42,886 nucleotides of DNA, taken from contig CANKWX010000031.1 of assembly GCA_947487165.1 (NCBI GenBank), positions 1-42,886 on the forward strand, read 5' to 3'. Shown here in pieces: positions 17,783 through 26,350 of this stretch. How positions within the stretch are numbered: position 1 is the stretch's first letter; the number at the start of each line of letters is the position of its first letter. Below the pieces are notes generated by a model. The model worked only from the letters and a program-made list of their open reading frames with translations. It did no database searches and was not told the DNA's origin. The DNA comes from Burkholderiales bacterium (GTDB lineage: Bacteria > Pseudomonadota > Gammaproteobacteria > Burkholderiales > Burkholderiaceae_E). Made by a program: the position numbers and the translations under genes.

Positions 17783-18279
17783 GCTGATTCCTTTTTTGAA
17801 TTGGCGGAAGCAAGGGCTTGCCGATAATGGTCGGCATGCCGTTCTTCGACTCGCGCGAGCGCCGCAAAGCGCTTGGCCGCAGTCTGCAGCACCGACCTGA
17901 ACGCCTGCGCATGCTCACGGCTTTCAGCGATCTGGTCGTCGAATTCTGCCACCGCCTGGTTGTTTCCCTCTTCGACCGCGAGATGCCGAAAGCTCGGATA
18001 CATCTCGGTGTATTCATGGGTCTCGCCTTCGATCGCGATCTCGAGGGCACGCGACGGCGTGAGTGACGCTGCCGGATAGAGCAGATCGAGATGCCCGAAT
18101 GCGTGTTGGACCTCCTGTTCGGCGGTGGCTTCAAAGATGGCTGCAGTCGCCTCATCTCCGGCCTTTCTGGCCAGTTTCGCAAAGTAACGGTACTTGATGT
18201 GGGCCATCGACTCGCCGGCGAAGGCCGACTCGAGGTTCCTGATCGTGATGCTGCCCGACGGGCTTGAAGTCTTGCTCAT
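17779..18279 (-). CDS. Rubrerythrin (diiron peroxidase, without C-terminal rubredoxin domain)
   Basis: A 166-residue ferritin-like diiron protein. The ligand motifs are visible: NLESAFAGESMAHIKYRYFA (E of ESMAH), ATAEQEVQHAFGH (E-x2-H), EGETHEYTEMYPSF, and EERHADHYRQAL (E-x2-H). Classical rubrerythrins carry a rubredoxin domain at the C-terminus; here that domain is a separate coupled gene. The pair would reduce hydrogen peroxide with electrons from NAD(P)H via rubredoxin. It is transcribed divergently from oxyR across 158 bp with palindromes, which suggests peroxide control. Confidence 0.92.
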   Translation of the reverse strand: MSKTSSPSGSITIRNLESAFAGESMAHIKYRYFAKLARKAGDEATAAIFEATAEQEVQHAFGHLDLLYPAASLTPSRALEIAIEGETHEYTEMYPSFRHLAVEEGNNQAVAEFDDQIAESREHAQAFRSVLQTAAKRFAALARVEERHADHYRQALASANSKKESA

Positions 18280-18362
18280 GGCTGATGCCTCTGCTGGGTT
18301 GAAGGAGGGTTCCCGGATGGGACAAGCCGATGCTGAGGCCTGCAGAAAAATCGATCCAACAG

Positions 18363-18394
18363 ATAATAACGATAGTTATAATCGGAAATTCCGA
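18363..18394. promoter_or_regulatory. Adjacent palindromes and -10 box between rubrerythrin and oxyR
   Basis: ATAATAAC-gata-GTTATAAT (18363-18382, 7 of 8 bases paired) is followed directly by TCGGAA-a-TTCCGA (18382-18394, perfect). The TATAAT at 18377-18382 is a consensus -10 pointing toward oxyR, with a poor -35, as expected for an activator-dependent or repressed promoter. The first palindrome is AT-rich and recalls OxyR or PerR sites. Just before the oxyR start the heptamer CCCATTA occurs twice in tandem. Confidence 0.5.
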
Positions 18395-18437
18395 TGGATG
18401 ACGATCACCCATTACCCATTACGCATCACCCGGCGCC

Positions 18438-19379
18438 ATGAGTCTTCTGCCTTCGCTTCGACAGCTCTCTTATCTGATCGCCGTCTCCGAGTCGCTCAAC
18501 TTCACGCAGGCGGCCGCGGCCTGCCATGTCACGCAGTCAACGCTCTCGGGTGGCATCCAGGAGCTCGAGCGACTGCTCGACGCAAGCCTTGTCGAGCGCG
18601 ACCGCCATACAGTGCGCATGACGCCGGTGGGCGAGGCGGTCGTCGATCGCGCGCGCAGTCTGATCTCGATGGCGAAGGATCTGGTCGAGCATGCAGCGCA
18701 AGCTGGCAGACCGATGACCGGGCTGCTTCGGCTGGGCGCAATCCCGACCATCGCCCCTTATCTGCTGCCGCCGCTGCTGCGCATCAGTCGCGAGCGACAT
18801 CCCTCTCTGCGGATCGCCTTGCGCGAAGACCAGACCAGCCGGCTGCTTGAGCAGGTGCGGGGCGGCGATCTCGATTTCGCGCTGATTGCCCTGCCCTACG
18901 ACACCGATGGCCTGAAGCTTGCCACCCTCTTCGACGAAGAACTCTGGCTGATCGCTCTCGCCGGCGATGCCGCAGCGCGCCTCGTTCGCCCGCGGGTCGA
19001 GCAGCTCGATCCGAAGCGCATGCTGCTGATGGAAGAGGGCCACTGTCTGCGCACCCATACCCTGACAGGCTGTGGTCTGGGCGAGCGGGCCAACCCGGGC
19101 GGGCTCGAGGCAAGCAGCGTCTCAACCCTGGTCCAGATGGTCGAAGAAGGCCTGGGCTTCGGCCTGCTGCCCGAGATGGCGATCCGATCGGGGGCACTGA
19201 ACCAGACCACTGTGATTGCGCGCCCGATTGCCGCGCCCGCACCCAGGCGAACGATAGCCATGGTGGCCAGACAGAGCACCGCTCGCGGAGTCGAATTCGA
19301 TGCGGTCGCCGCGATTGCGCGGTCGCTCGAACCGGTCGCAACCCCTGCGCGCAAGCGTCGTCTCAGACAGTCGGTCTGA
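18438..19379 (+). CDS. oxyR: LysR-type peroxide sensor OxyR
   Basis: A 313-residue LysR regulator. The N-terminal helix-turn-helix (FTQAAAACHVTQSTLSGGIQELE) is typical. In the sensor domain EEGHCLRTHTLTGC holds two cysteines, C203 and C212, with exactly the nine-residue spacing of E. coli C199/C208. The disulfide switch should therefore be functional. It would activate peroxide-defence genes, and the divergent rubrerythrin-rubredoxin operon is the obvious local target. It converges on ridA ten bases downstream. Confidence 0.93.
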   Translation: MSLLPSLRQLSYLIAVSESLNFTQAAAACHVTQSTLSGGIQELERLLDASLVERDRHTVRMTPVGEAVVDRARSLISMAKDLVEHAAQAGRPMTGLLRLGAIPTIAPYLLPPLLRISRERHPSLRIALREDQTSRLLEQVRGGDLDFALIALPYDTDGLKLATLFDEELWLIALAGDAAARLVRPRVEQLDPKRMLLMEEGHCLRTHTLTGCGLGERANPGGLEASSVSTLVQMVEEGLGFGLLPEMAIRSGALNQTTVIARPIAAPAPRRTIAMVARQSTARGVEFDAVAAIARSLEPVATPARKRRLRQSV

Positions 19380-19389
19380 GACGCAGGGC

Positions 19390-19854
19390 TCAGCCCCTGA
19401 CCTGCAGCACCATCTCGACCTCGACCGCAATCTGCGATGGCAGCGCCGGCATACCCACCGCCGAACGCGCGCCGCGCCCGCGCTCCTCGCCAAAGAGTTC
19501 GACGAACACGTTTGAGAAGCCGTCAATGACCTTGGGCTGCAGCCCGAAGTCGGGTGCGCAGTTGACCATGCCGAGCGTCTTGACCACCCGATCGACACGA
19601 TCGAGCGAGCCCAGCACAGCGCGGATGTTGGCGAGCATGTTGATTGCGACCAGGCGCGCAGCCGCCCGCCCCTGCTCGACATCGAGATCGACGCCGAGCT
19701 TGCCGGTAATCGAAGTGCCATCGGGATGGCGCGGGCCGACGCCCGACATGAAGAGCAGGCCGCCGGCGACAACGCCGGGCACATAGTTGCCAATCGGGCG
19801 CGGCGCGGGCGGCAGCACGATGCCGAGCGCTTCGAGTCGTTGATCCAGATTCAT
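19390..19854 (-). CDS. RidA/YjgF family enamine-imine deaminase-like protein
   Basis: A 154-residue member of the longer RidA subgroup. VAGGLLFMSGVGPRHPDGTSITGKLG, the central INMLANIRAVLGSLDRVDRVVKTLGMV and the C-terminal GARSAVGMPALPSQIAVEVE are conserved. The arginine in GARSAVG fits the catalytic arginine of deaminating RidA proteins. It may remove reactive enamine/imine intermediates, but subgroup functions differ. An excellent ribosome site (AAGGAGA) precedes the ATG. Confidence 0.88.
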   Translation of the reverse strand: MNLDQRLEALGIVLPPAPRPIGNYVPGVVAGGLLFMSGVGPRHPDGTSITGKLGVDLDVEQGRAAARLVAINMLANIRAVLGSLDRVDRVVKTLGMVNCAPDFGLQPKVIDGFSNVFVELFGEERGRGARSAVGMPALPSQIAVEVEMVLQVRG

Positions 19855-19869
19855 CGCAGGTCTCCTTCA

Positions 19870-19912
19870 GAAAAATATTTTTCGCAGCAACTCGCCTCAA
19901 CAACTCGCCTCA
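19870..19912. repeat. Perfect AT palindrome and 12-bp direct repeat before ridA
   Basis: GAAAAATATTTTTC (19870-19883) is a perfect 14-bp palindrome directly before the ridA ribosome site. Next to it CAACTCGCCTCA occurs twice (19888-19899 and 19901-19912). Both lie in the 59-bp gap between eamA and ridA. A regulator site is possible. Confidence 0.5.
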
Positions 19913-19913
19913 G

Positions 19914-20777
19914 TCAGGCCAGGCGCTTGCCAATAAACACCGTGGCCACCACCGCCAGCGCAAAGCCAACGGTCATCGCCTGCAGCGGTTCGCCCAGAAT
20001 CGGCACCGCCGCCAGGATGCTCAGGAAGGGCTGCAGCAACTGGGTCTGACTGACCTTGAGAGCGCCGCCGATCGCCAGCCCGCGATACCAGGCAAAAAAG
20101 CCGGCCCACATCGAGAAAATACCGACATAGAGCAGCCCCAGCCAGGCCTGCGGCGCAACGCTGTGCTCGGGCCAGGTGAGCAATGCGCCCGGCAGCGTGA
20201 TCGGCAAGGCCATCACGCAAATCCAGCAGATCACCCGTTCGGCACCCAGCGCCGGCGTGACCAGTGCGCCGAACACATAGCCGAGCGCTGCGGCCAACAC
20301 CGCGCCGATCAGCAGGAGATCCGCCCATTGCAAGGCAAAACCGCTGCCGTGCTGCTGCGCACGAACCAGCGAATAGACCATCACCAGCGCAGCGCCTGCG
20401 GCAGCACACAGCCAGAAACCCAGCCGGGCGCGCTGATGCATGACCCAGGCCGCCACCGCCGCAGTCACCAGTGGCAGCAGCGCGATCACCACGGCGGCAT
20501 GGCCGGAGCTGACATGGCGCAGCGCAAAGCCAAGCAGCAGCGGAAAACCCAGCGCATTGCCGAGCACCGCCAGCGCAAGCGAGCGGCGCTGAGTCGCGGT
20601 GGGCCAGGGCGAGCGGGTCACCAGCAAAAAAATGATCGACAGCGCACCGGCCAGTGTCGCGCGGCCAAAGGTGACAAACCAGGGCGAGAGCTGGGGGGCA
20701 TCAGCGGTGCCGGTGGCCAGCCGGGTCATGGGCAAGGTGACCGCAAACACCGCCACGCCGAGCAGACCCAACCACAT
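19914..20777 (-). CDS. EamA/DMT-superfamily transporter
   Basis: A 287-residue inner-membrane protein with about ten hydrophobic segments arranged as two EamA repeats. The first repeat opens WLGLLGVAVFAVTLPMTRLA and the second ADLLLIGAVLAAALGYVFGALV. The end, KVSQTQLLQPFLSILAAVPILGEPLQ, is the usual second-repeat signature. These carriers export metabolites such as amino acids; the substrate is not predictable. The open frame extends far upstream across dsbB, but the ATG at 20777 with AGGAAA before it gives a normal length. Confidence 0.88.
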   Translation of the reverse strand: MWLGLLGVAVFAVTLPMTRLATGTADAPQLSPWFVTFGRATLAGALSIIFLLVTRSPWPTATQRRSLALAVLGNALGFPLLLGFALRHVSSGHAAVVIALLPLVTAAVAAWVMHQRARLGFWLCAAAGAALVMVYSLVRAQQHGSGFALQWADLLLIGAVLAAALGYVFGALVTPALGAERVICWICVMALPITLPGALLTWPEHSVAPQAWLGLLYVGIFSMWAGFFAWYRGLAIGGALKVSQTQLLQPFLSILAAVPILGEPLQAMTVGFALAVVATVFIGKRLA

Positions 20778-20809
20778 CCCGCGGGTTTCCTGCGGTGTAT
20801 TGACCGACC

Positions 20810-21346
20810 TCAACGGCGAGCAGACCGCACGACCCTCACGATCACCGCAAGCGCTGCCACCGCCACGATCACGAAGAGCGCACCGCTCCAGACTTCGAAG
20901 GCCAGACCCGCCAGACGGGCTGACGCCGCATCGGCGCAAGTTGCCCCCACCCGGAACATCGCCGGCCAGATCGAATCGAGCTGCCATGCCATGAGGGTCC
21001 GGTCGGCCCAGGTAAAGGCGCACGACAGGGTCTTGGCCGCCACGGTGTGCTGATACCAGGCGGCGAGCACGCCGCCGGTCGAGAGGGCGAGCAACAGGAG
21101 CGCCGCGACGATGGGGCCAAGCCGCGGCAGGCCACGCGCAGTCAGCGCACCGACGAAAGCGACCACGATGATCGCGATGACCACCACCCGCTGCATCACA
21201 CACCAGGCGCAAGGCTCGATGCCGAAGCCATGCTGCGAGACCAGTGCAATCAGCAGCGCGATCAGGCAGACCACGCCGATCACGGCCAGCAGACTGGCGG
21301 ATCGGCTGTCGCGGCGATCGATAAAAAGAGAGCGGGAGCTTGGCAT
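20810..21346 (-). CDS. dsbB: Disulfide bond formation protein B
   Basis: A 178-residue membrane quinone reductase that reoxidises DsbA. There are four membrane segments. The first periplasmic loop holds PCAWCVMQR (C46, C49) and the second loop the other pair, C109 (TLSCAF) and C137 (GATCAD). The length fits the family. The start at 21346 was chosen because the upstream 44 residues of open frame are not membrane-like and run into the divergent peptidase promoter. It is followed after 32 bases by the EamA gene. Confidence 0.92.
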   Translation of the reverse strand: MPSSRSLFIDRRDSRSASLLAVIGVVCLIALLIALVSQHGFGIEPCAWCVMQRVVVIAIIVVAFVGALTARGLPRLGPIVAALLLLALSTGGVLAAWYQHTVAAKTLSCAFTWADRTLMAWQLDSIWPAMFRVGATCADAASARLAGLAFEVWSGALFVIVAVAALAVIVRVVRSARR

Positions 21347-21435
21347 CGTTGAATCATAGCCGCTCGGCGCTCGCCCGACACCGGTGACGGGGCGCAGGAC
21401 AACTCGGGCTGTGGCGGCGTGTAGACTCGCCGCCA

Positions 21436-22698
21436 ATGATGGATCTTCAAACCCGTGTCCTGCCCAATGGACTGACAATCGCCTCGGTGAGGCTGCCCGG
21501 GTTTCGCACCGCGGCGGTCGGCACCTTTGTCAGGGTCGGGTCGCGCGACGAGCCGGCCGAGCTCAACGGCATCTCGCACTTTCTCGAACACATGGCTTTC
21601 AAAGGCACTGCCACGCGCGATGCCAGGCGTATCTCGCTTGAAATCGAGCGGGTCGGCGCGATGATGAATGCCTACACCGCCAAGGACCACACCGCCTTTC
21701 ATACTGTGCTGCTCGCCGAGCATATGCCGGTGGCGCTCGATGTCCTGGCCGATGTGGTGCTGCGATCGACCTTCCCGCCCGACGAGATCGAGCGCGAGCG
21801 ACAGGTGATCCTGCAGGAAATCGGGGAAGCCAACGATGACCCCGAGTCGATCGCCCAGGATGAATTCGATCTGCGCGCCTATCCCAAACAGGCGTTCGGA
21901 CGGCCGATCCTGGGCAATGCCCGTTTCGTGAAACGCGTTGGACGCGACGATTTCCGCCAATACCTGGGCGCGCACTATTTCGCCAGCAACACCGTGATCT
22001 CGGCGGTCGGCGATATCGATCACAAGCGCTTCGCCGACGAGGTGGAAAAGCGCTTCGGCGAAATGCCGCAGGGCAAACGCGCGCAGCGCGAAGCGGTGCG
22101 CTATGTCGGCGGCTTCCGGCATGTCGACGACGACTATGAGCAGACCTCAGTGGCGCTCGGCTGGCCGGCGCCGGCGCGCAGCGATCCGAGCTTTCCGGTC
22201 TATGAACTGCTGGGCGAGTTGCTGGGCGGCGGCATGTCCTCGCCGCTCTTTCAGGCGGTCCGTGAACGTCATGGTCTGGCCTATCAGATCGACGCCTGGA
22301 CCGAAGGCCATGAGGACTGTGGCCTGCTGCAGGTGACCGCCGGTGTGGCGCCGCGCAATCTGCGGCTCTTTTTCGAGGTGGTCTGCAGCGAGATCAGCGA
22401 GCTGACCCGTCGTATCACGCCGGAAGATCTCGAGCGCACCCGCAATCAGCAGGCCACGCATCTGGCCCGCAGCCTCGAACGACCGATGGATTTGGCAGAA
22501 ACCGTGGCGCGTGACCTGCTGGTTCATGGCCGCGTGCTGTCGCCGCTTGAACGGGTTGCCACGACGATGGCGATCGGCGAGACCGAACTGCAGCACGCCG
22601 CACGCGAGCTGCTGTCGCAGCCGCCCACGCTGGTGCTGGTGGGTCGGGCCGGGCGTGGTGATCATCACCGGGCGGTCAGACGCAGCCTTGACCACTGA
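21436..22698 (+). CDS. M16 family (pitrilysin-like) zinc peptidase
   Basis: A 420-residue M16B peptidase similar to mitochondrial processing peptidase beta. It carries the inverted zinc motif HFLEH (H48, E51, H52) and the distal glutamate E128 in ERQVILQEIGEANDDPE, so all catalytic residues are present. A second ATG follows the first immediately. The function of the bacterial homologues is mostly protein or peptide turnover. No pyrroloquinoline or partner M16 gene is adjacent. Confidence 0.92.
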   Translation: MMDLQTRVLPNGLTIASVRLPGFRTAAVGTFVRVGSRDEPAELNGISHFLEHMAFKGTATRDARRISLEIERVGAMMNAYTAKDHTAFHTVLLAEHMPVALDVLADVVLRSTFPPDEIERERQVILQEIGEANDDPESIAQDEFDLRAYPKQAFGRPILGNARFVKRVGRDDFRQYLGAHYFASNTVISAVGDIDHKRFADEVEKRFGEMPQGKRAQREAVRYVGGFRHVDDDYEQTSVALGWPAPARSDPSFPVYELLGELLGGGMSSPLFQAVRERHGLAYQIDAWTEGHEDCGLLQVTAGVAPRNLRLFFEVVCSEISELTRRITPEDLERTRNQQATHLARSLERPMDLAETVARDLLVHGRVLSPLERVATTMAIGETELQHAARELLSQPPTLVLVGRAGRGDHHRAVRRSLDH

Positions 22699-22736
22699 GC
22701 AACCGGGATCGGCTCAGGTCGCCGTGGGTCAGCGGG

Positions 22737-23552
22737 TCAGGACGCTGTCAGCGGCGCGCCGGGGCGTGCCAGCGCAATACCGGCATCGCGGCAGGCTTGT
22801 GCAAACGCTGGCGACCCCAGCCAGTCAAACTCTGCCTGCCTGAAGGCGCCGATCGGATCACTCGGATCGAGGCCGTTGGCGGGATGACAGGCGATCAGTG
22901 CGCCATCGGGCAACACGCCGAGCATGGCCCGCCAATCCGCCGGGATGCCATCACCGTCAGTGAAGTCCTGCAGACCGCCAAACGCAGCATTGGCCGCAAG
23001 CCCTGCTGCGCCGAGTCGCCTGGCGAGTGCAGGCGCACCCAGCAGACGCAAGGCCAGTCGTTTGGCTGCCGAGTTGCGAGGACCGAAGGCCGGAAAAAGA
23101 TTTCGCACGACGATGCCGCCGCCGTGTCGCCCCACCGCATCGAGAACAAGTTCTCGCAAGGGCGGCAAGACATGGACATGCTGGTGGCTGTCGACGAAAT
23201 CCGGCGCACGTCCGGCCAGATCCTCGAAGGCCTGCCATTGGGCCGCGATTTCTCGGGCAAGCGCCTGTCGAGGCATCGAGAACGTGGCCGCACGCGCGGC
23301 AAGAAACGCCGCACCGGGCAAGGGCCTGCCATCGGCCAGACCGACGCCTTCAACGAAATTCAAATGCAAACCGAGAGCCACGCCCTCAGGAATATCGTGC
23401 AGGTGCTGCCAGGCTTGCGGCCAGCGTGCACCGGCGGTCATCGCCGCGATCGCGGTCAGTCGACCTTTGGCGGCCAGATCGAGGATGCCCCGGCTCACCG
23501 GCTCGGAGAGCGCGAAATCGTCTGCGCAGATCGCCAATCGCCGCACTCGCAT
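22737..23552 (-). CDS. YdjC/ChbG-family carbohydrate deacetylase
   Basis: A 271-residue YdjC-fold deacetylase. The metal and catalytic motifs are ADDFALS near residue 10, GLHLNFVEG and DSHQHVHVLPPLRELVLDA, with a later IACHPA. Members remove N-acetyl groups from chito-oligosaccharides (ChbG), polyprenyl-phosphate sugars (NaxD) or hopanoid intermediates (HpnK). Here it is the last gene of a run with a polyprenyl-phosphate glycosyltransferase and an ArnT-like transferase, 11 bases after the former. This favours a NaxD-like role on an undecaprenyl-phosphate-linked amino sugar. Confidence 0.88.
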   Translation of the reverse strand: MRVRRLAICADDFALSEPVSRGILDLAAKGRLTAIAAMTAGARWPQAWQHLHDIPEGVALGLHLNFVEGVGLADGRPLPGAAFLAARAATFSMPRQALAREIAAQWQAFEDLAGRAPDFVDSHQHVHVLPPLRELVLDAVGRHGGGIVVRNLFPAFGPRNSAAKRLALRLLGAPALARRLGAAGLAANAAFGGLQDFTDGDGIPADWRAMLGVLPDGALIACHPANGLDPSDPIGAFRQAEFDWLGSPAFAQACRDAGIALARPGAPLTAS

Positions 23553-23563
23553 GGCAGGCCCGA

Positions 23564-24625
23564 TCAGGCGTCGTCCCGGGTCGGCGGTGCGAGCCCTTCG
23601 TCAATGCGGTCGACGAGGTAGAGCGGACGCCCTTTGACCTCACGGTAGATGCGGCTGATGTAAGCGCCGAGCGCCGCCACCGACAGCATCTGCAGTCCGC
23701 CGAAAATCATGATGCCTGCCGCAAGCGTGGCAAAGCCGCCGATCGTCTGCCCGAGAAACAAAGCCTCGAAGATGATCCAGCCGGCATAGCCAAAGGCAAA
23801 GATCGACACGATGATGCCGGCCACCCCGAAGATCTGCAGCGGCAGCGCCGAAAACGAGGTCACGCCGGTGGCCGCGAGCTTGACCAGCTTGCGCGCCCCG
23901 AACTGCGAGGTGCCGGCGGCGCGCGGCGCCACTTCAAAAAACTCGCCGATCTGCCTGAATCCGAGCAGGGCAAACAGGCCCTTCATCATGCGTTCGCGTT
24001 CGGGAAAGCGATTGAGCGCATCGACCACCTTGCGATCAAGCAGGCGGAAGTCGCCGGCGCCACGCGGCAGGACAATCCGGTCCTCGCGCCCGACGAACTT
24101 GTGAAAGGCCCACCGAAGCAAGCGCTTGCCCAAGGTCTCGGGCTCGGGATCGTGCCGCACGCCATAGACCATGTCATAACCCTCGCGCCAGCGGGCAATG
24201 AAGACTGGCAGTGTTTCCAGAGGATGCTGGAAGTCGGCATCCATGATCACGACCGCATCACCCGAGGCGATCTGCAGGCCGGCAGTCATTGCGGCTTCCT
24301 TGCCGAAGTTGCGCGACAGACGAACCACCCTCACCGCCTGGCTGCGCGAAGCGGCCAGGGCCAGCGCCGGGCTGCCGTCGGTGCTGCCGTCATCGACCAC
24401 CACCACTTCCCAGCGCAGATCGAGGGCGCCGAGAAACTGCTGCAATGCGCCGAGAAAATCGCCGATGACCTGCGCCTCGTTATAAACCGGCACCACCACC
24501 GACAGCAGCGCATCCGGGCCGCGGGCAAGAATCGGCAGGCGCGGCGCATCCGACACGGTCAGGTCGCGCCCGGATGCGGCCAGCGGTTCGCCCGATGTCA
24601 TCGGATGGGTAATGCCCGGCTTCAA
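23564..24625 (-). CDS. Polyprenyl-phosphate glycosyltransferase (GT2, DPM1/ArnC type)
   Basis: A roughly 350-residue GT2 enzyme. The N-terminal GT-A domain has LLSVVVPVYNEAQVI, VVVDDGSTDGS and the metal-binding VIMDADFQHP. Two membrane segments lie at the C-terminus (FGVAGIIVSIFAFGYAGWIIF and GGFATLAAGIMIFGGLQMLSV). That architecture belongs to enzymes that move a sugar from a UDP- or GDP-donor to polyprenyl phosphate. A TTG at 24625 with AGGGGG before it overlaps the arnT-like stop; the next ATG is at 24601 with a weaker ribosome site. Both starts are possible. Confidence 0.9.
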   Translation of the reverse strand: MKPGITHPMTSGEPLAASGRDLTVSDAPRLPILARGPDALLSVVVPVYNEAQVIGDFLGALQQFLGALDLRWEVVVVDDGSTDGSPALALAASRSQAVRVVRLSRNFGKEAAMTAGLQIASGDAVVIMDADFQHPLETLPVFIARWREGYDMVYGVRHDPEPETLGKRLLRWAFHKFVGREDRIVLPRGAGDFRLLDRKVVDALNRFPERERMMKGLFALLGFRQIGEFFEVAPRAAGTSQFGARKLVKLAATGVTSFSALPLQIFGVAGIIVSIFAFGYAGWIIFEALFLGQTIGGFATLAAGIMIFGGLQMLSVAALGAYISRIYREVKGRPLYLVDRIDEGLAPPTRDDA

Positions 24626-26127
24626 CGCGCCCCCTGAGCCGACGCGACCGGGCGCACCAGCGTGTAGTTGTCATGAGCCATCAGGACCTCGATCAGACCG
24701 GCTGCAAGCTGCGGTCCGACCAGACTATTGGCAATGATCCGCAGCCCATCGCCGCGTGCATAGCAGGCAGCCTCGGACACCGGATCATTGCCGATACAGG
24801 CACGGCCGCGTGAATAGAACTTCCCCGAAAACCTCAGGCTGCCGGGCACGCTCAGTGGCAGTTTGCCGGCAGGATCGATTCGATCGACCTGCGCCATCAG
24901 ATAACGGGCTGAACCGGCATTCAGCCGGCTGAACATCACCGGAGCGATCGCCGCCAAAACTGCGACCCATATCAGCCCTCCGACGGCCGCGACCCGAAGG
25001 CGCGAGCCCGACAACGTCGCCAGGCGCGGCGCCAGCAGCAGGGCGAACGGCGCGATCGCGGTCAGGCAGTAGGTCCAGATGATGTTTCGGGCGAAGGTGA
25101 ACATGAGCAGCGGCGCGAGCGTCCAACACCACCACCATAACCGACCCGGCGGCGCAGGGGCAGCCAGGCCGGCATCGTCGGAAGCGCTTGCGCCACGAGG
25201 CATCAGCCAGGCCAGCAACCAGGGGCCGAGCGACATCACGGTAAAGGCCCAGATCATGCCGATCGGCTCGATATGTGCCGAGCCGTAGCGATCACCCTTC
25301 CAGCCCGGTTCGATGAAGCGCATGAAATGCTCACCGACGATGAAATAGCTCAGGAACCCCGGGTAATAGACCTCGGCGAGCAGATACCAGGGCAACGCGA
25401 GCAGCATCGCCAGCGCCAGTGCACGGATCGAGAAAAACAGCCGCCAGGTCTGCCAGGGTGCCCGCAGGGCCAGTCCGTAAAGAAAGATCGGAAACGCGAT
25501 CAGGGCCACGGTGGCCAGCCCCTTGGCGAGCGTGCCCAGGCCAACCGCCGCCCAGAAACTGTTGCGCCAATGGGCGCGGCGATCAGGTCTCGCCGTGATG
25601 AGCTTTGTTGCGCAAGCCATCGCCACCGTGACCGCCAGGCACTGCACTGCGTCGGTCATGACCGCACCAGCGGCAATGAAGCCCAATGGCGCACTCGCCA
25701 GGATCAGCGCGGCAAACAGCGGCTCAACCTGAGTGATCGATCCGCCGCGGGCGGCAAGCCACATGGTGATGACGATGACGATCACCATCGTCAGCAGCGA
25801 GGGCAGTCGCAGCGAAAATTCGCTCACGCCAAGCAGGCTTGCCGAGACCATCGCGAGCCAGGTCGATGCCGGCGGCTTGGCAAAAAAAGGCAACTCAGGC
25901 GATGAGTGAGGCATCAGCCAGTAGCCGTGGGCAACACCGACACGCGCGATCTCGCCATAGCGCGCCTCTGTCGTGTCGGCCAGCGGCAAAAGGGCGTTGA
26001 GCCCGAGGCGAATCAGCAGCACGCCGAAAAGCGCTACGACCAGCAGAAGGACGATGGTCCGATCAGGTGCTCGCGCGGATCCGGTCGCGGCACGAAGCAC
26101 AGGCTCGTCAGCGGGAGGAAGGGGCAT
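24622..26127 (-). CDS. ArnT-like GT83 lipid glycosyltransferase
   Basis: A 501-residue membrane protein with about twelve hydrophobic segments and the GT-C hallmark in the first periplasmic loop, LADTTEARYGEIARVG, which carries the acidic catalytic residues. Later pieces such as GEHFMRFIEPGWKG and a periplasmic C-terminal domain of about 120 residues fit ArnT. Members transfer an aminosugar from undecaprenyl phosphate to lipid A phosphates. The ATG at 26127 was chosen over an upstream TTG at 26202. It heads the operon with the GT2 and the deacetylase. Confidence 0.88.
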   Translation of the reverse strand: MPLPPADEPVLRAATGSARAPDRTIVLLLVVALFGVLLIRLGLNALLPLADTTEARYGEIARVGVAHGYWLMPHSSPELPFFAKPPASTWLAMVSASLLGVSEFSLRLPSLLTMVIVIVITMWLAARGGSITQVEPLFAALILASAPLGFIAAGAVMTDAVQCLAVTVAMACATKLITARPDRRAHWRNSFWAAVGLGTLAKGLATVALIAFPIFLYGLALRAPWQTWRLFFSIRALALAMLLALPWYLLAEVYYPGFLSYFIVGEHFMRFIEPGWKGDRYGSAHIEPIGMIWAFTVMSLGPWLLAWLMPRGASASDDAGLAAPAPPGRLWWWCWTLAPLLMFTFARNIIWTYCLTAIAPFALLLAPRLATLSGSRLRVAAVGGLIWVAVLAAIAPVMFSRLNAGSARYLMAQVDRIDPAGKLPLSVPGSLRFSGKFYSRGRACIGNDPVSEAACYARGDGLRIIANSLVGPQLAAGLIEVLMAHDNYTLVRPVASAQGAR

Positions 26128-26188
26128 CGAGGGTGCAGAGGGTGCCAGCAGCGAAGACCGGCGGGAGCATACCGTATCAACCCGCAGG

Positions 26189-26350
26189 CTAGCCTGCGTC
26201 AATCTCCTGCGCGCCCAGCTTGAGCCTGGGAATGAGTTCGCGCCCGTACTCGCTCACATCATTGACTGGATCGAAGCCGCGAATCAGAAACGAGTGGATG
26301 CCCATCCGGTCGTACTTCAGCATGGCATTCAAAGTACATGCAAAACTCGC
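26189..26350 (-). pseudogene. C-terminal remnant of an LLM flavin-dependent oxidoreductase
   Basis: The minus-strand frame encodes LKYDRMGIHSFLIRGFDPVND followed by VSEYGRELIPRLK. This is the usual C-terminal end of SsuD-like luciferase-family monooxygenases (L-x-Y-x-DLG-x2-FLIRG-DP...YGRELIP). The rest of the gene, about 300 residues, is missing: the upstream part of the frame does not resemble the family, and the acyl-CoA dehydrogenase starts 160 bases away. It is a deletion remnant, fused by chance to unrelated codons. Confidence 0.7.

Noticed and set aside
17742-18182. A 146-codon minus-strand frame overlapping rubrerythrin and rubredoxin
   Set aside because: Serine/arginine-rich shadow of the rubrerythrin gene in another frame.
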